This document shows, in pieces, positions 11,823-24,461 of a stretch of 64,000 bases of DNA. Source of the DNA: Ceraceosorus guamensis (lineage: Eukaryota; Basidiomycota; Exobasidiomycetes; Ceraceosorales; Ceraceosoraceae); the NCBI RefSeq assembly GCF_003144195.1, contig NW_020290025.1:124001-188000 (forward strand), read 5' to 3'. Made by a program: the position numbers and the translations under genes. The notes beneath the pieces were generated by a model. That model ran no database searches. It had not been told where the DNA came from and worked only from the letters and a program-made list of their open reading frames with translations. Within the stretch, counting starts at the first letter, position 1. Every line of letters begins with the position of its first letter.

Positions 11823-12911
11823 TCATAGAATATTGCACCGACGCTTAGGCTTGGGCTTGGAGCCCGCAGAGATGCCCTCGCGTTGTTCCCGAATGCTAGA
11901 GAAGGAGGACAACGAGCGTGAGACGATTCTCTTGTAGGCGCACCTTTGACCTACTCACTGGCGAACGACTGTGTAGTACGCCCGTTCGACATTCACGGAT
12001 GTCTTTGCGCTTGATTCCACAAATTTGCAGCCCAGCCTGTTTGCGAGGGCTTGCCCCTCATCGCGTGACACCTGCCATAAGATGCATCGCAGACACGACT
12101 GAGCCATGTCTCGATACCAGCGCTACAGACAAGCGGACCTCACCTCTCTTTCTGTGACCTTATCGCACTTGTTGCCCACCAGCATGATCGGCACTGCGTG
12201 AGGCTCCTGATCCTTGACCCTTGAGATTTGATTCCTGAACCGCTCTACACGCTCGAAAGTTGCCCGTGCTGCGATCGAATACACCAACAGAAAGCCTTCG
12301 CCTTCTCTGATCCATTGATCCCTCAAAGCAGTGTACTCCTCTGCGTCAGAAATGGCATTACATCATCGCATCAGCAAGACGACACTTATCGATGCTGATG
12401 AATGCTTTCAAGGTCACGTACCTTGGCCAGCAGTATCCAGCACCTCCAGCATACAAGGCTGGTCATCAATCACTGTCTGCTTGCGATATGAGTCCTCAAT
12501 TGTTGGATCGTATGTCTGTGAAACCGTTGCACAACACAGGAGGTGGCGCTGGCCCAGTCAGTGTCCGCCGGGCACAAGATGGCTCATGCGAGCGGCACGC
12601 ACCTCAACAAAGTGGTTGAGGCATAGCTGAGCGGATACGGGGAGAGTGTGGAAGTCGTGGAAGTCAATTTTGAGGTCGTGGCAAGGTCAGGCAAACCTTG
12701 CGCATCACAGGACTGGGCTGGCCAGCGGCATGCGCTGGAGAAGGGCGCGAGGCCGCCATATCGACAGGCTAGCGATGCCACCCGCATGTTCCTATGCTAC
12801 AGTGTGGAAGCGATCTCAACTCACTTGTATGGTCAAGGCAGTCTTTCCCACTCCTCCATCTCCCAGCACCACCAGTTTGTAGATCATCATCTTGCCGCTC
12901 GCAGCACTCAT
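11823..12911 (-). CDS. RAS: Ras small GTPase
   Basis: Membrane-anchored GTP switch; in smut fungi Ras proteins feed the cAMP and MAP kinase pathways of mating and morphology. Six exons are inferred: 12911-12825, 12626-12603, 12515-12422, 12340-12144, 12071-11959 and 11895-11823, giving 195 residues. Motifs seen: P-loop GDGGVGKT at 17-24, effector region [18 protein letters not shown] at 64-69, NKCD at 125-128, ESSAK at about 153-157 and a C-terminal CNIL prenylation box after a KPKPKRR basic stretch. Exon 2 is only 24 bases and encodes LCLNHFVE, part of the invariant core, so it must be included. The [18 protein letters not shown] sequence recalls Ustilago Ras2 more than Ras1, from memory. 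The gene has a long upstream region. Confidence 0.97.
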
Positions 12912-15900
12912 ACTGGGCAACCTTATGTGTGTGCGTGTGTTTTGCGGTTACCAATAAGGCAGTCGCCGGTAATCTTGCAGGCCAAGCTTGACTTTCAAGT
13001 GCCGAAGATGCAGAACAGGAGCAAGCGGAATGTGAACTTTGATGACGCGATGAAAATGTCCAAGCAGATGTCGAAGTGCGAGACGAGATCGCTGAGTCAC
13101 GAATCTTGAGTGTCCGTGCTGATCGCGGGCAAGGGAGGGTGCGAGAAGTCAGAACGTTACTCCTGTGTACTCCTGTGTGCGATGGCATGCGGGATGGCAG
13201 GACGCGAGAAGCGAGCGAGAAGACCTGGAGCAAAGCAAGCGGGCAAGACGCCAGATGCTCGTGTGCGTCTCCGCGACGAGGTGATTGCTCGAGGTCAAGT
13301 GCGAGTGCGTTGTGAATTGCCCAATCGAAACGAGTCTTCGGCCATGCTACGCGCGCGCTGCGTGTCCAGCGGTGAGCGAGCCACGGAAAAGCTTGACTTG
13401 ATCGCTGCTGTATAGCAGCAGGGGCATATTATATAGATATATATAGAGACGTGTGCGTAGGCGGGAGGCGCGGCTGGCGCGATGCACCGCACGAGCCCCG
13501 CTCGACATGCGCCCGCACACAGCGTCGGCACCAATATCCCACGCGACTATATTTGGCGAGCGCGCGCGGGTGGACATGTCATCAGCAGCCGGACGAGTGT
13601 CCACCGCAATTGATAGACGACTCTGACAGCTAACGTGAGACCGCCGAACCTGCACGATTCACCGGAGTCAAAGCTAGGTTTGAGAGCTACTCTGCCGCGG
13701 GAGTGCTGCAGGACAATGCTGATACACGCGACCACAATTCATGCTGCTGCTGAGGATGTCTACGCGGCTATCGGCGCCAGGCGAAGTCGTGAGTGCCTAC
13801 AATCCTCGCAGCATGTATGCTGGCGCTCGTGCCGCCCTCCACCCAAGAGACTGAATGCGCAAGCAACGTCCACGAACGAGGTCTGGATCGCGCGACAGCA
13901 GACACAATCAGAATGCGAACTGAGTGAACTGAGTGCCACTGCTCCCTGAGGCCTCCTTTCCCCTCTCTCGTCTCGTCCTACGAGGCCATTCCATGACGAC
14001 GCGTACGATGTTCACGTTGCAGTTCAACCAAATGTTGCTATGCCGCCCGCGATTCATGCCATCTAAGCTGGTCGTAATCACAGGACTACCGCTACGCGCT
14101 TTCCTCGCACCGAGCCGCAACGTGATCGCACCTGATACTGCCGACATGGCAATCGTCAACGAACGCGCCAAAGCGGTCGAAGTCCTTGCCCGAACGCAAC
14201 ATCTCATCAGAAGGCTGAGCAGTACGATCGTCAGGAACCTCCAGAAGCGGTGATACCGCCGCTACCCGGCTACGTGCGACGCTGGTACCTGAGGATGCGA
14301 TGAAGCGAGACAGAGAAGGGGGGAAAAGCGGACCGACGACTCACCCGAGTTACGATGCAGTGACTACAGAGGTGAAGCTCGTTTCAAAGGTTGCCGAAGG
14401 GTGATTTGCGTGGCGCCCGAGCAGTAGGGACGTGGCGAGAAGGCTGAGGAGTCACTCGTGGCACGCGAAGAAGCTTGTGCAGCAAGTCTCGTAATGGGCG
14501 GGCGACTTTTGCCAGGTGATTGGATAGTCAGCGCTCGTCGCGCGCTTGTCACCGCAAAGAGCTGTTTGCGTCGCTGCAGCCTGAAGAGAGGAAAGCGGCG
14601 AGGGGAATGCCAGTCCGAGCTCGGCCCGAAATGGATGACGCGGATGGGACGCGGATACAGCGCGAATGGCAGTTGGAGGGAAAGATGGAAGCGAGTGCGA
14701 TCGAGACGATCGACTCGCGCTATGTGGAGCCCTCTGCGCGATAGAGCGATGCGTAGATTGGCGAACAGCCGGATGAAGCTTGCGAGCTGGCGTTGAAAGG
14801 GTCAGCGAGGTGCAAGGAAAGAACCTATCGTGAGAGCGTGCTGACTGAAGGTAATGTTGGGCGGTCGGATGGTGAAGGAGTGGTATATGGAAGACAGCGT
14901 CGAAATGAGGGTGGAAGCGGTTTGTGAGAGGTGGCGATGGGGTCCTCTCTCACATGAATCGAATGGTGAATGACGGATGCAGAAGCGCATTACACAGTAG
15001 TCACAGTCAGAGTCACAACAGTCACACAGTCACAGTTGTGAGCGAGCGAGCCTGGTGGGAAATACCCGCGAGAAGCGCAGTTGTGTGCGTCACTCAAGCT
15101 GCAGCCAGCACCTCTCTGTCTGGCTGTGGCTGCTGCTGCTGTTGCAGCCCCCGAACATCACGCACACAGCGACAGCCATCAGAGCCACAACGACCACATG
15201 CGGCGCGACACGCGACTCCTTTACGCACACGGTATGCAGGCAGAGGCAGCGGCAGCGGCAGCATCCAGGTGGACGAAGCGATCTCCTGAGGTGAGGCAGG
15301 CAAGCAGCAGGCCTCGTCCCAGTCGCAATGCTCGGATCGCAGGCAAGGTTAGCCCGTCCACTTCCTGGTACTCAGACCGCAATCAAGAGTCAAGAGTCGT
15401 GAGTGTTCTGAGTGCACCTGCGGTCCTGCCCTTCGGTAGCTTTTTGAAGCTTTTGTAGCAGGTTGCCCTGCCAAGCCTGACCTGCCGAAAGCTCACGTCC
15501 ACTTCGAAAGCGCCCTTTAGCGAACTTTGACGCGTGAGTCCATATTCAAGATTGTTGTGATTGTGATTGTGACGTATTAATGAGGTCAAAGCTCATGTGT
15601 GCTCCAGCGTGGGGACACGAGCAATCCGCGCTGGCTTGCCCTCTTCCTCATGCCATGCCCGGGTGCAGGTGCTTGCAGCACTTCCACCAGATGTAATCTG
15701 CCTTTCAGGACTCGTACTGAAACTACAGCGAGGAGCGCGCATGCATGCAGCACCCGCACCCAGACTCACGACTGGTGAATGCTTGTGATGCGGAAGTCTA
15801 GGCGTGAGAAGGTCGATCGGAGTCTTAAACGTCTGATGGCGACCTATCAGCGTGCAACAATCACGGCTTTGTTTTCCCTCGTCACCGCTTAGCGCCCATC

Positions 15901-15977
15901 CGGACTTGTGGTTCTAGACTCTACACTTGCATCCCATCTGGAGGTCAGCCTTGAGTAAAGGTTTACAAGTTCACGAG
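12912..15977. other. Long gene-poor stretch upstream of RAS
   Basis: About 3 kb with only overlapping anonymous open frames. A TATATA-rich patch sits at about 13428-13447. CAGTCA-like degenerate repeats occur at 14995-15040 and a GGCAGC repeat near 15240-15265. Part of it is presumably the RAS promoter. I see no supported gene. Confidence 0.45.
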
Positions 15978-16840
15978 TCATGCGATGGACCCTACGGTCT
16001 CTATCCTAGGGGCTACTTTGGTGTCTTCGAGGTCAGCGCGTAGAATCTGGTCGGCCCCCACCTGGATGCTGTCGAGTGACGCTCTTGACTTGACACTAGG
16101 ACCGCTCGCCACGCGGACACCTCACGGTCACGAGCCAACCATATGTCTTGCCGTCCGCATGTTGCAAGACAATGACGAGCTCGTTTTGGAATCGCGCTCT
16201 GAGACGTTTCAAGTCCGCCGACTTCACCCCGCCTCTTGATCGGAACCCCAAGACGGCCCCTGAAGGCAGAACCTCTGCCATCTCTCCAAGCTAACAAAAA
16301 ACGTTTTGTCAGTAGTATGACTGACGGCATAGCAGCCGTGCGAGAGTCAGAGGTTCGCAACCGAGATTGCCGCTAAGCCGGATGATCATCTAGCCATGCT
16401 ACGTATTTAGAAGCACTTCACCACGATGTGATGTGCCAAAAAGCAAGGCTGAGGCCTCCTCACGAGTTACTCCGAGACGGCTCCGAAGCCTCCAAGCAAG
16501 ATTGCGCAAGCTGATACTGTCGTCTACGTAACTGATTCATCGTGTCTCGTGAGTGCGGTACAGTATCCCGCGGTAAGTCGACTCACGAAATTTGGTCGAT
16601 TCTCCTCAATCGAATCAGCGACGTCTTTGGGCACCAGTCCGTGTCTGTCTGCATGGGCTGTGACGTTCACGATTCCCGCATGCCGAATCACGAATGGCAC
16701 AGCGGTCTATATGCAGCTACGCACGCAGAGTCGCATGGAGAGTGTCTCACTCGCTCGGTGCTAAAGCTAGGCGACTCCAGCCTCGCCGACAGCAACCGAA
16801 CAAGCCAAGCCACGAGTCTCAGCTTGTTCTCTGCGGCCAT
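15978..16840 (-). CDS. Hypothetical four-exon protein
   Basis: Not recognised. Four exons are inferred from splice sites and phase: 16840-16751, 16706-16587, 16290-16126 and 16061-15978. All junctions are phase 0 and GT...AG, giving 152 residues. The ATG at 16840 has an in-frame stop just upstream. Peptides include VIRHAGIVNVTAHADRHG (exon 2) and NELVIVLQHADGKTYGWL (exon 3), which look like real protein. The N-terminus (MAAENKLRLVAWLVRLL) is amphipathic and not a clear signal peptide. The first intron is only 44 bases, while the second is 296 bases and might hide another exon; alternatively exon 2 could run into a short exon and stop near 88 residues. Existence is likely, the exact structure less so. 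Confidence 0.5.
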
Positions 16841-18751
16841 CAGAGGCTACACAGAGCGGAGTTCATGACTGACGCGCATAGCAATAATCATGAATTAGTG
16901 GGATGGCAGTAGTAGTAGTAGTAGTAGTACCTGTTGACATACAAAGTTTAGCGGTTTCGGAACCAGCATCGACGTGGTTGGCGCTTCAAGACTCCGAGTC
17001 GTGATGAGTACAGCTGATGAAGCTAGCTCTCGGACGTACTATTATTACTGTAGACCGCACATGCCTGTACGGATGTGTATGCGAACCGCTACATGATGGT
17101 GAGAACTCCGATAGTCTGGGTCCGCTTCCCACGGACTGGGCGCTAATGTGGGACAGGGGGTTCCGCGTCTGCTGATGCTCGCTTTGAAACAAGCCAAGGC
17201 TTTTGTGTGGGCCTGCGTCGCTGTCACCGCGTCACGATCCTTGAATCTGATGACTCATCAGAATCGCGACCCGCAGCCACAACGCACGACGTGCCGCGCA
17301 CTTACAGTGTGAGTAGGTAACTCATCCTGGCTTGATTGATTCTGAAGCATTTCACGGACTCCGACTGATCAGGATCGTGTTGATCGTCTTTTGCACGAAC
17401 TGTGAAATCTAGACGAAGCTCGGCGTGCTGCGCGTTCCACGGACCGGCACGGCACGGCAATTTGGACAAGAAGCCGGTACGACGCTGGCGCTAAATAGAA
17501 AGCTACATCACGTGACGTCGATACGAGGCGACACAGCCTCTTGTCTCGAACCTCTTCTTATGCGTGGCATTCACGATTGTGATTCTGTCTTCGTGCAGCT
17601 CACAAGTATCTACAGCTTCGCATAGATAGAAGAGACTGAAGCTGATATGATCATTCTCATAAGGTGCAGTACGCTTACGTCTGAGCCACGCAGACTCATC
17701 AGCATTACGCTTCACACGGCAACGATTGAATATCAGTGCCTGGATCATCATCCCTCGCCCTGAAGATCTTGCAGGGTGACATTCTGTTATACTGGGACGC
17801 TGCTAGTACTAGACTCAGATGCCTCGAACCCGTACGCTGCTTCGCCGTCGCCTGGTCGAGTGCGCATAAGCCTGATGAGGAGCTGCGGGGCCATCAATGT
17901 CGCCTTGAGCTCCCTCGCCCGTTGCCAGCCTGGGGCATGCGAATTCAAACCCGGTAACCACTGCGAGTCCATCACACGATCCTGAAACAAGAATGTTTGA
18001 TGTTACGGAGAAGTGAAGGGCTGGCACAAGAAGTCTTGAATGCAATGGTGAATGTTGAAACAGGCACGAGTGGTGAGTGCGAAAGATGATCCACAAGCTC
18101 GAATCCTGGAACATCAGGTGCGGGTCACGCAGCTGTTATTGTGAAGCAGGTCAAAAAGTCAAGCCGCCCCATCCAACGTGCATGACGCACGGACTCGCTC
18201 GAAGTCAGTCAACATTTTAATTCACGATTTTAATTTTGATTCGATTCTTGGTTCCATGATTTGATTCCAACCCCGACGCGCTGCGCCATCCAGGGTCACG
18301 ACTCCACGAGTCACGAGTCACGCGTCTGTTGTGTGACGGACAGCACGTACGCGGGCTGCAGTCGCGCGCAGATTCCATATTCGATCATCGTGAGCGGCAT
18401 GCATGCACGGACGCAATCCGTGCAGCCATGCATCGATCCCTGCTGTGCGCTTGTTGCTGCCTCTGGCGTATCTTCGACACTCGTGACTCCCTTTCTGGCA
18501 CGTAATGTACCTCCGCTGCTGATGGGAATTCAGGAAGGAAGCGACTATTCCCAGGAAGGAAGCGACTCGCTGATGTCCAACGGCAGCGGCTGTCACTTGG
18601 TGTTTTGTCGACTCCCACATGCGCCCATGAGGATCCCAGGCTGAACCGAACCGCTTCGATCACGAACACCTCGATCATTCCAGAAGGCATCCACGACCGC
18701 CCCCATCAATCTTCGCCATTTCCATTGCGCCAGCCACCTGGCAAATCCAGC
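16841..18751. other. Divergent intergenic region
   Basis: It lies between the hypothetical gene (minus) and tricalbin (plus). It contains an AGT trinucleotide run at about 16909-16930 and clusters of TCACGAGT and ATTCACGATT motifs (18205-18320). A 99-codon frame with a true ATG at 18114 (minus) exists but has no recognisable sequence. Confidence 0.5.
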
Positions 18752-21700
18752 ATGGCGGAGATCATCTCTAAAGATCACGCCGCCTCTGGGCCAGAGCCTG
18801 ATGGGCTTGCATCGCTGTCCAAAAAGGACGCCCAAGAGACCGCAGCCCTTCACAACAAGCTCCAAGCGGATGCGGCCAATGGGGCGAACATTGTGGAACT
18901 GGATGAGCACGCTACGCCAGAACAGAAGGCTGCCGAGGCTAAACGTCGAATGAACGAGATCAAACCTCCGAAAGAAAAGGAGGGCGGCGGAATGGGTGAG
19001 TAAGATCATGATTGACCAGCAGTCTCGTGCTGGTCAGGCTAGCATCGTGACGGAATCTCCATCGGACACGCTCTCAGGTCCTTCTGGGCAAGGGCAGAAC
19101 CACGACTCTTCGTGCTGACTCTCTCGTGCCTTGCAACGGCGATAGGTATGGCGTCGGACATTGGCGGGAAGCGAGTGCCCGCGACCATGACTGCCGCAGA
19201 CATTGACAGGGTCTCGAAGCTGGAGGGTCAGCTTGGTGATGGATCAGGCAAGGCGGGTGCGCCTACTGTGCAACTACCAAAGGACGCCATTGCCGGTCAT
19301 ACGGGGATGGCCTCCCACATGCTCGAAGGCCAACCGCATCTCAAGCCCAACGAGGAGGAGACGCGAGCTCATCCTGAGACGCAGCTTATCAGCAAATACC
19401 TTTCTGATCAGTGGTATGGGCGATTCTACTGGGATGCTGGTGAGTCCTGGTATGCAGGAGCGGCGTCGCGCTGCGCGAAGCGGTGCTAGGTGCTGAGATT
19501 GCACTGACCATTGCCAAACACTACGCAAATTGGATTCCAGCAATCAGTGAGTTGACTGGGCATACACGCTGGCTTAATCGACCAGAAAGCTCATGTGCAT
19601 GCGTTGATACGCGCCTCAGTGATATTTGCTGTCCTTACAACATACTTCGCTACTCGTTTTGGAGGAGGCATCATGGCAATGTTCGTCATCGGAGGTGTAT
19701 GCTCGACGTACTACAATGCATCTATGCGCAGGACGCGTCAAAGAGCAAGAGACGACATTGCCCGAGAGCTTGCCAAGAAACACATGATGACCGAAAATGA
19801 GACCGCAGGGTGGATCAACGAATTCATGAGACGCTTTTGGCTCATTTATGAGCCTGTGCTCAGCGCGACGGTCATCCAGACCGTCGATGCTATTCTTGTG
19901 CAGCAATGTCCGAGCTTTCTCGACTCAATCAGGCTGACGTGAGTGACCCCTAAGTGCGAGCGCTTGAGCGCGGTTGCGGAACAGCAGCTGCTTACTCGCG
20001 TACATCTGATGATTGTCGACCGCTGACTCGTGGATCTCATTGCCCTTTTCGTGCACAGGACATTCACGCTTGGCACCAAAGCACCCCTCATCGACTTTGT
20101 CAGAACATTTCCTGCGACAGAGGATGACGTTGTTTGCATGGACTGGAAGATCTCCTTCACTCCGAATGACACACAGGTGAGCATGCTGTCTGTATCATCG
20201 AAGCGACCTCTTGCTGAGCCTCCAATTGCTCTCACAGGACCTCACCGTGCGACAAGTAGCCCGCAAAATCAACCCTAAAGTGTGCCTGACCATCCGTCTG
20301 GGCAAAGGCGTTGTCGGAGCTGGTATCCCCATTTTGGTTGAAGAGTAAGTCAACGAGCTACATCGCGGAAAATCTGACGCTCACATCATATTCTGCTGAT
20401 GAACACGTCGTGCAGCATTTCCTTCACTGCTCATGCGCGAATCAAGATGAAGCTGATTTCAACCTTCCCGCACGTGCAAACGTAAGTACGATTTGATACC
20501 GGCCAATTGGAGAGCTGGCAAGGGCTGACACCCTTTCAACTGCCTAATAGGGTGGACCTCTCCTTGATGTCACCTCCCACATTTGACTTCGTGCTGAAGC
20601 CAGTCGGAGGCAACACGTTTGGCTTCGACATTATGAGCGTCGTTCCCGGTCTGGAAGGCTTCATCAAGGGCCAAGTCGATGCCAATGTTGGTCCCATGAT
20701 GTGTGAGTTTGGCAGCACAGGAAGAAAATCTGCGTACGTCGTGCTCACCTTTAGTCTTCCGTTTACCTTCCTACCCCACTGGCAGACAATCCCAACCAAT
20801 TCACGATCAATCTCGAAGAGCTGCTTTCGGGCACTCCGCTCGACACTGCGTGTGGAGTGCTCCAGGTTACCATCTGGAACGCCCGCAACCTCAAAGCGGT
20901 CAAGCTGGGAGGCGGCACACCGGACCCGTACATTGCCGTGTCCATCGACGCGAAGGATACTCTTGCAAAGACAAAGTACAAGCACTCTACTTCTAACCCA
21001 CAGTACAAGTCCAGCCATTTCGTCCTTCTCAACAGCCTCAACGGAATGCTCACCTTTTCGGTCATGGACTTCAACGAGCATCGATCCGACTCACACATTG
21101 GCCAAGCTGCGTTCGACCTCGCAGAGCTTGAGGCCGAACCTGAGCACGAGAATTTGAGCACGCCGGTTGTGCACGAAGCCAGGGAACGTGGCTCGTTGCA
21201 GTACTCACTGTCCTACTATCCTGTCATCAAACCTGAAGTCGGTCCAGATGGGAAACCTGAGCCCCTGCCTGAGACCGTATCTGGCGTCGTCCGACTCACA
21301 ATTCATCAAGTGAAGGGCCTTGACAAACCAGCTGGTATCATTCGTGACGCCAACCCGAAGGCGCGTCTTTTGCTGAACGGCAAAAAGATTAAAGAGACGC
21401 GTGTGATTAAGAAGACTTTGGATCCCATTTTCGAAGGTGAGTCTTACAGCAGACGAAGCTAGGCCAGTGATGCTTGTCGCTCACTAAAACTCTACTTTGA
21501 TGTGGCGAAGAACACTTCGAATTCTTGGTTACTGAGCGACGCAAAGCCGTTATTGGTATCCAAGTCGTCGATCACGCCTCGCCTGCAGGGTACCTGAGCG
21601 TCAAGTTGGACGATCTGCTCGCCGCTAAAGAGCGTCAGCAGGACTGGTTCCCATTGACCCGCTCTAAGGAAGGCCGCGTGCGGATGTCTGCTCAGTGGAA

Positions 21701-24162
21701 GCCTGTCCTCATGAGCGGCAGTATGAATGGAGGATCGGGCTATGTGCCATCCATTGGAGTTCTTAAGTTCCACATGCACAGAGCAAAGGAGGTCAAGAAT
21801 GTCGAAGCTGCAATGGGAGGAAAGTCGGACCCATACGTCACACTCAAGCTGCGTGGTCAGCAAGTGGATGGTTCGGTGATCGTCAACAACAACTTGAGTC
21901 CAGAATGGGACGAGATCCTGTACGCTCCGGTCCACTCGCTCAAGGAAAAGGTCACGATCGAAGTCATGGACTACCAAAACAGTAGCAAAGACCGTTCACT
22001 CGGAACCACGGAAGTCAATGTCGCTGAGCTGGCCAACGAAGGCAGAGGCACCCGCGAAGTGCCCTTCACCGGCACCGGTAAGAGCAGACGAAAAGATAAG
22101 ATCCACCTCGGTCGCGGCGCCTACAAGGGTGAAATCGAGTACGACGTCGAGTTCCTTGGCGCTACTGCACTTCATGGCGTTGAATTTGAGGGCGCTGGCA
22201 ACGAAGCTGCTAAGAAGGCAGGTGACGGCGAGGACGAGGATGGTGACGATCCCGATGCCAAGGAGGGCGCCGAAGCTGAAGAGGATGCTGCTCTTGGAGA
22301 GGACGCCAAAGCCATGACCAAAGCAACTGTCTCTTCGGGCCTGAAGGAGGACGATGCGGCTGCCACGCAAACGTCGTTGGCGCACCAAGCCTCCCAGAAA
22401 ACCCACAAGAAGAAGGAGTCGGTGGCCACACTTGCTTCAGTCAAGACCGCCGCTACCGCCCAAACAGACGTTTCCAAAAAAGCTGTGGAGGGGGTCGAAA
22501 TGTCGCGCGAGCAGCTTCTGAATTCTCGTGAGTGGCAACCATCTCACAAAGCCAACCAACGAGGCCCAAATAAGCTGACTGAAGTGTTGCGTACACTCGC
22601 GCGCCAGAATCGGGCATCCTTGTGTTCAATCTTCTTGGTGGCCAGCTGGCGAGAAAGAATGCTCGACTTGAGGTCTCCTTTGACGATGGGTACTGGCCAG
22701 TGTATACCACTGAAGCTTCTAGGACGGAAAAGTGCACGTGGGACGAGGTTGGCGAAGCGGTCATCAAAGAGCTCGACTGGAGCCGCATGTGGCTCAAGCT
22801 TCGCACTGGCTCGAACGACAATGACATCTTCGCTGAGTTTCAAGGGAACACCAAAGATGTACTTGAAAGGACGCTGGACAAGGTTGGCGAACTCACCTTG
22901 GCTTCGGACGCTGGGGGAGGAACCTCCACTGTGTCGCTCACGTGCAAGTACATTCCTTGCGATGTACACCTCGAGCCCGTAGAGAGCGTCAACAGTTAGT
23001 CGGCCATGCTTTGTGGCGTCAAGGTGATGCGAATGCTAACGCTGACCGCCTACTTTTCCGACAGACACCGGCTTTATGCGTGTTGACGTGGTCAGCGCCA
23101 AGAACCTGCGGGCCGCAGACCGCGGCGGCAAGTCTGACCCCTACGTCAAATTCAATTTGAACGGCAAAGAGACTTTCAAGTCAAAGATCGTCAAGAAGAC
23201 AGTCAATCCTGAGTGAGTCGTCTGCGTCGCTTCACACGGACCTCTTGCTGACCTATTAGATCTCTTTGCAGATTCAATGAGTCACTTGGGGAGTGTGAGG
23301 TGCCATCTCGCGTCAAGGCGGAAGCCCTCTTCGAAATATTCGATTGGGACCAGGTTGGCATTGATGACAAGCTTGGCGAAGCTCGTTTAGATCTCTCCGA
23401 TCTTGAGCCCTTCCAGGTATGTCCATCGCAGATTCGGCGTACGACAAGAGAGCTGACCGTCGGCTCGTCACTGGTCCACAGGCTACCGAAAAGGTGTTGC
23501 CGGTGACAGGGAAGGGTGCTGGAGAGGGCGGTTTCCTCACCGTTCGGCTGGTCTTCCGTCCAGAGTTCATCGCGACGCGCGGCCGCAAGGGTACCTCGCT
23601 CAATCTTGGCAGGTGAGTCTTAGAGAGTGATCAGTTCCACGAGATGGGCTAGTCGTCTAACGACATTATGTCATTTGTATTGCTATTAGGACCTTCACTG
23701 CTGTCGGTGGAGTTGCTGGAGGCGTTGGACGTCTTGGATACGCCGGAGTCAGTGGCGTGGGCAAGCTTGGCGTGGCGGGTGTTGGCGGTGTGGGCAAGGG
23801 TGTGGGCACGTAAGTGGCAACGAAATGCTGACCGGTGCCCTTTGACCGAAGCTTTGACATCTAATCATCCGCCTGGCCCTTTGCTTTGCAGCATTGGTAA
23901 AGGCGCCTTTGGCCTTGTCACTGGACGAGGGCGACGAACTCCCAGTCAATCAAATGGCGTCATTGCCGAAGACGGCGAAGAGATCCCTGCGGTGCCAGCT
24001 CTGCCGGATGGTGTCACTCCTGCGCCCATCGCTGGCGTGCCGTACGACCACCCAAATGCTCAAGGAGCCATAATGAATGCTGAGACGCAAAGCATCGCAG
24101 CTAGTACCAACACGGGCACGCCTAAACGTCGATCTAGATTCTTCCACCGAAGCAGAGACTAG
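18752..24162 (+). CDS. TCB: Tricalbin / extended-synaptotagmin
   Basis: Tethers cortical ER to the plasma membrane and transfers lipids at contact sites. Fifteen exons are inferred: 18752-18995, 19146-19439, 19620-19938, 20059-20176, 20238-20344, 20416-20481, 20551-20702, 20786-21436, 21511-22527, 22608-22994, 23065-23212, 23272-23416, 23482-23612, 23690-23809 and 23892-24162. The phase closes across all of them, giving about 1389 residues, close to yeast Tcb proteins (1178-1545). Order seen: polar N-terminus, a hydrophobic hairpin near residues 180-212 (VIFAVLTTYFATRFGGG...), an SMP lipid-transfer domain (WLIYEPVLSATVIQTVDAIL; FTLGTKAP), then several C2 domains. C2 hallmarks are GGTPDPYIAV, GGKSDPYVTL and GGKSDPYVKF; at least two further C2-like units are degenerate. 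Between them is an acidic linker (DGEDEDGDDPDAKEG). A Gly/Val-rich segment and basic tail end the protein. Intron 2 (180 bases) is the least certain junction. Confidence 0.95.
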
Positions 24163-24461
24163 ATGGTCGTTACATCGCCAAACGAAGCGCTCGGCCCTTT
24201 TGCGCCTTCCGCTCCTTTCATCCCTACACCCTTTGACACGTCTCGTTGCCTTTGCGTCCTTCCACACGCACCATCACACTCTCTTTTCTGGAGCGCAATG
24301 CCCGCTTTCATTCCGATACTCGCACGTTTAAGGTGGAGCTACCCCACATCCGCGAAATTCGATGTGCTAGCACGTGTGCCTTTGATGCGCGGGATCACGA
24401 CTGAAGTCGCTGGGACCGCAGCACTAGAGAAAATTACATTACATTCTCGCCCTCTGCTCGA

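Noticed and set aside
17815-18114. 99-codon minus-strand frame with a true ATG
   Set aside because: No recognisable sequence; overlapping frames are equally open, so coding could not be supported.
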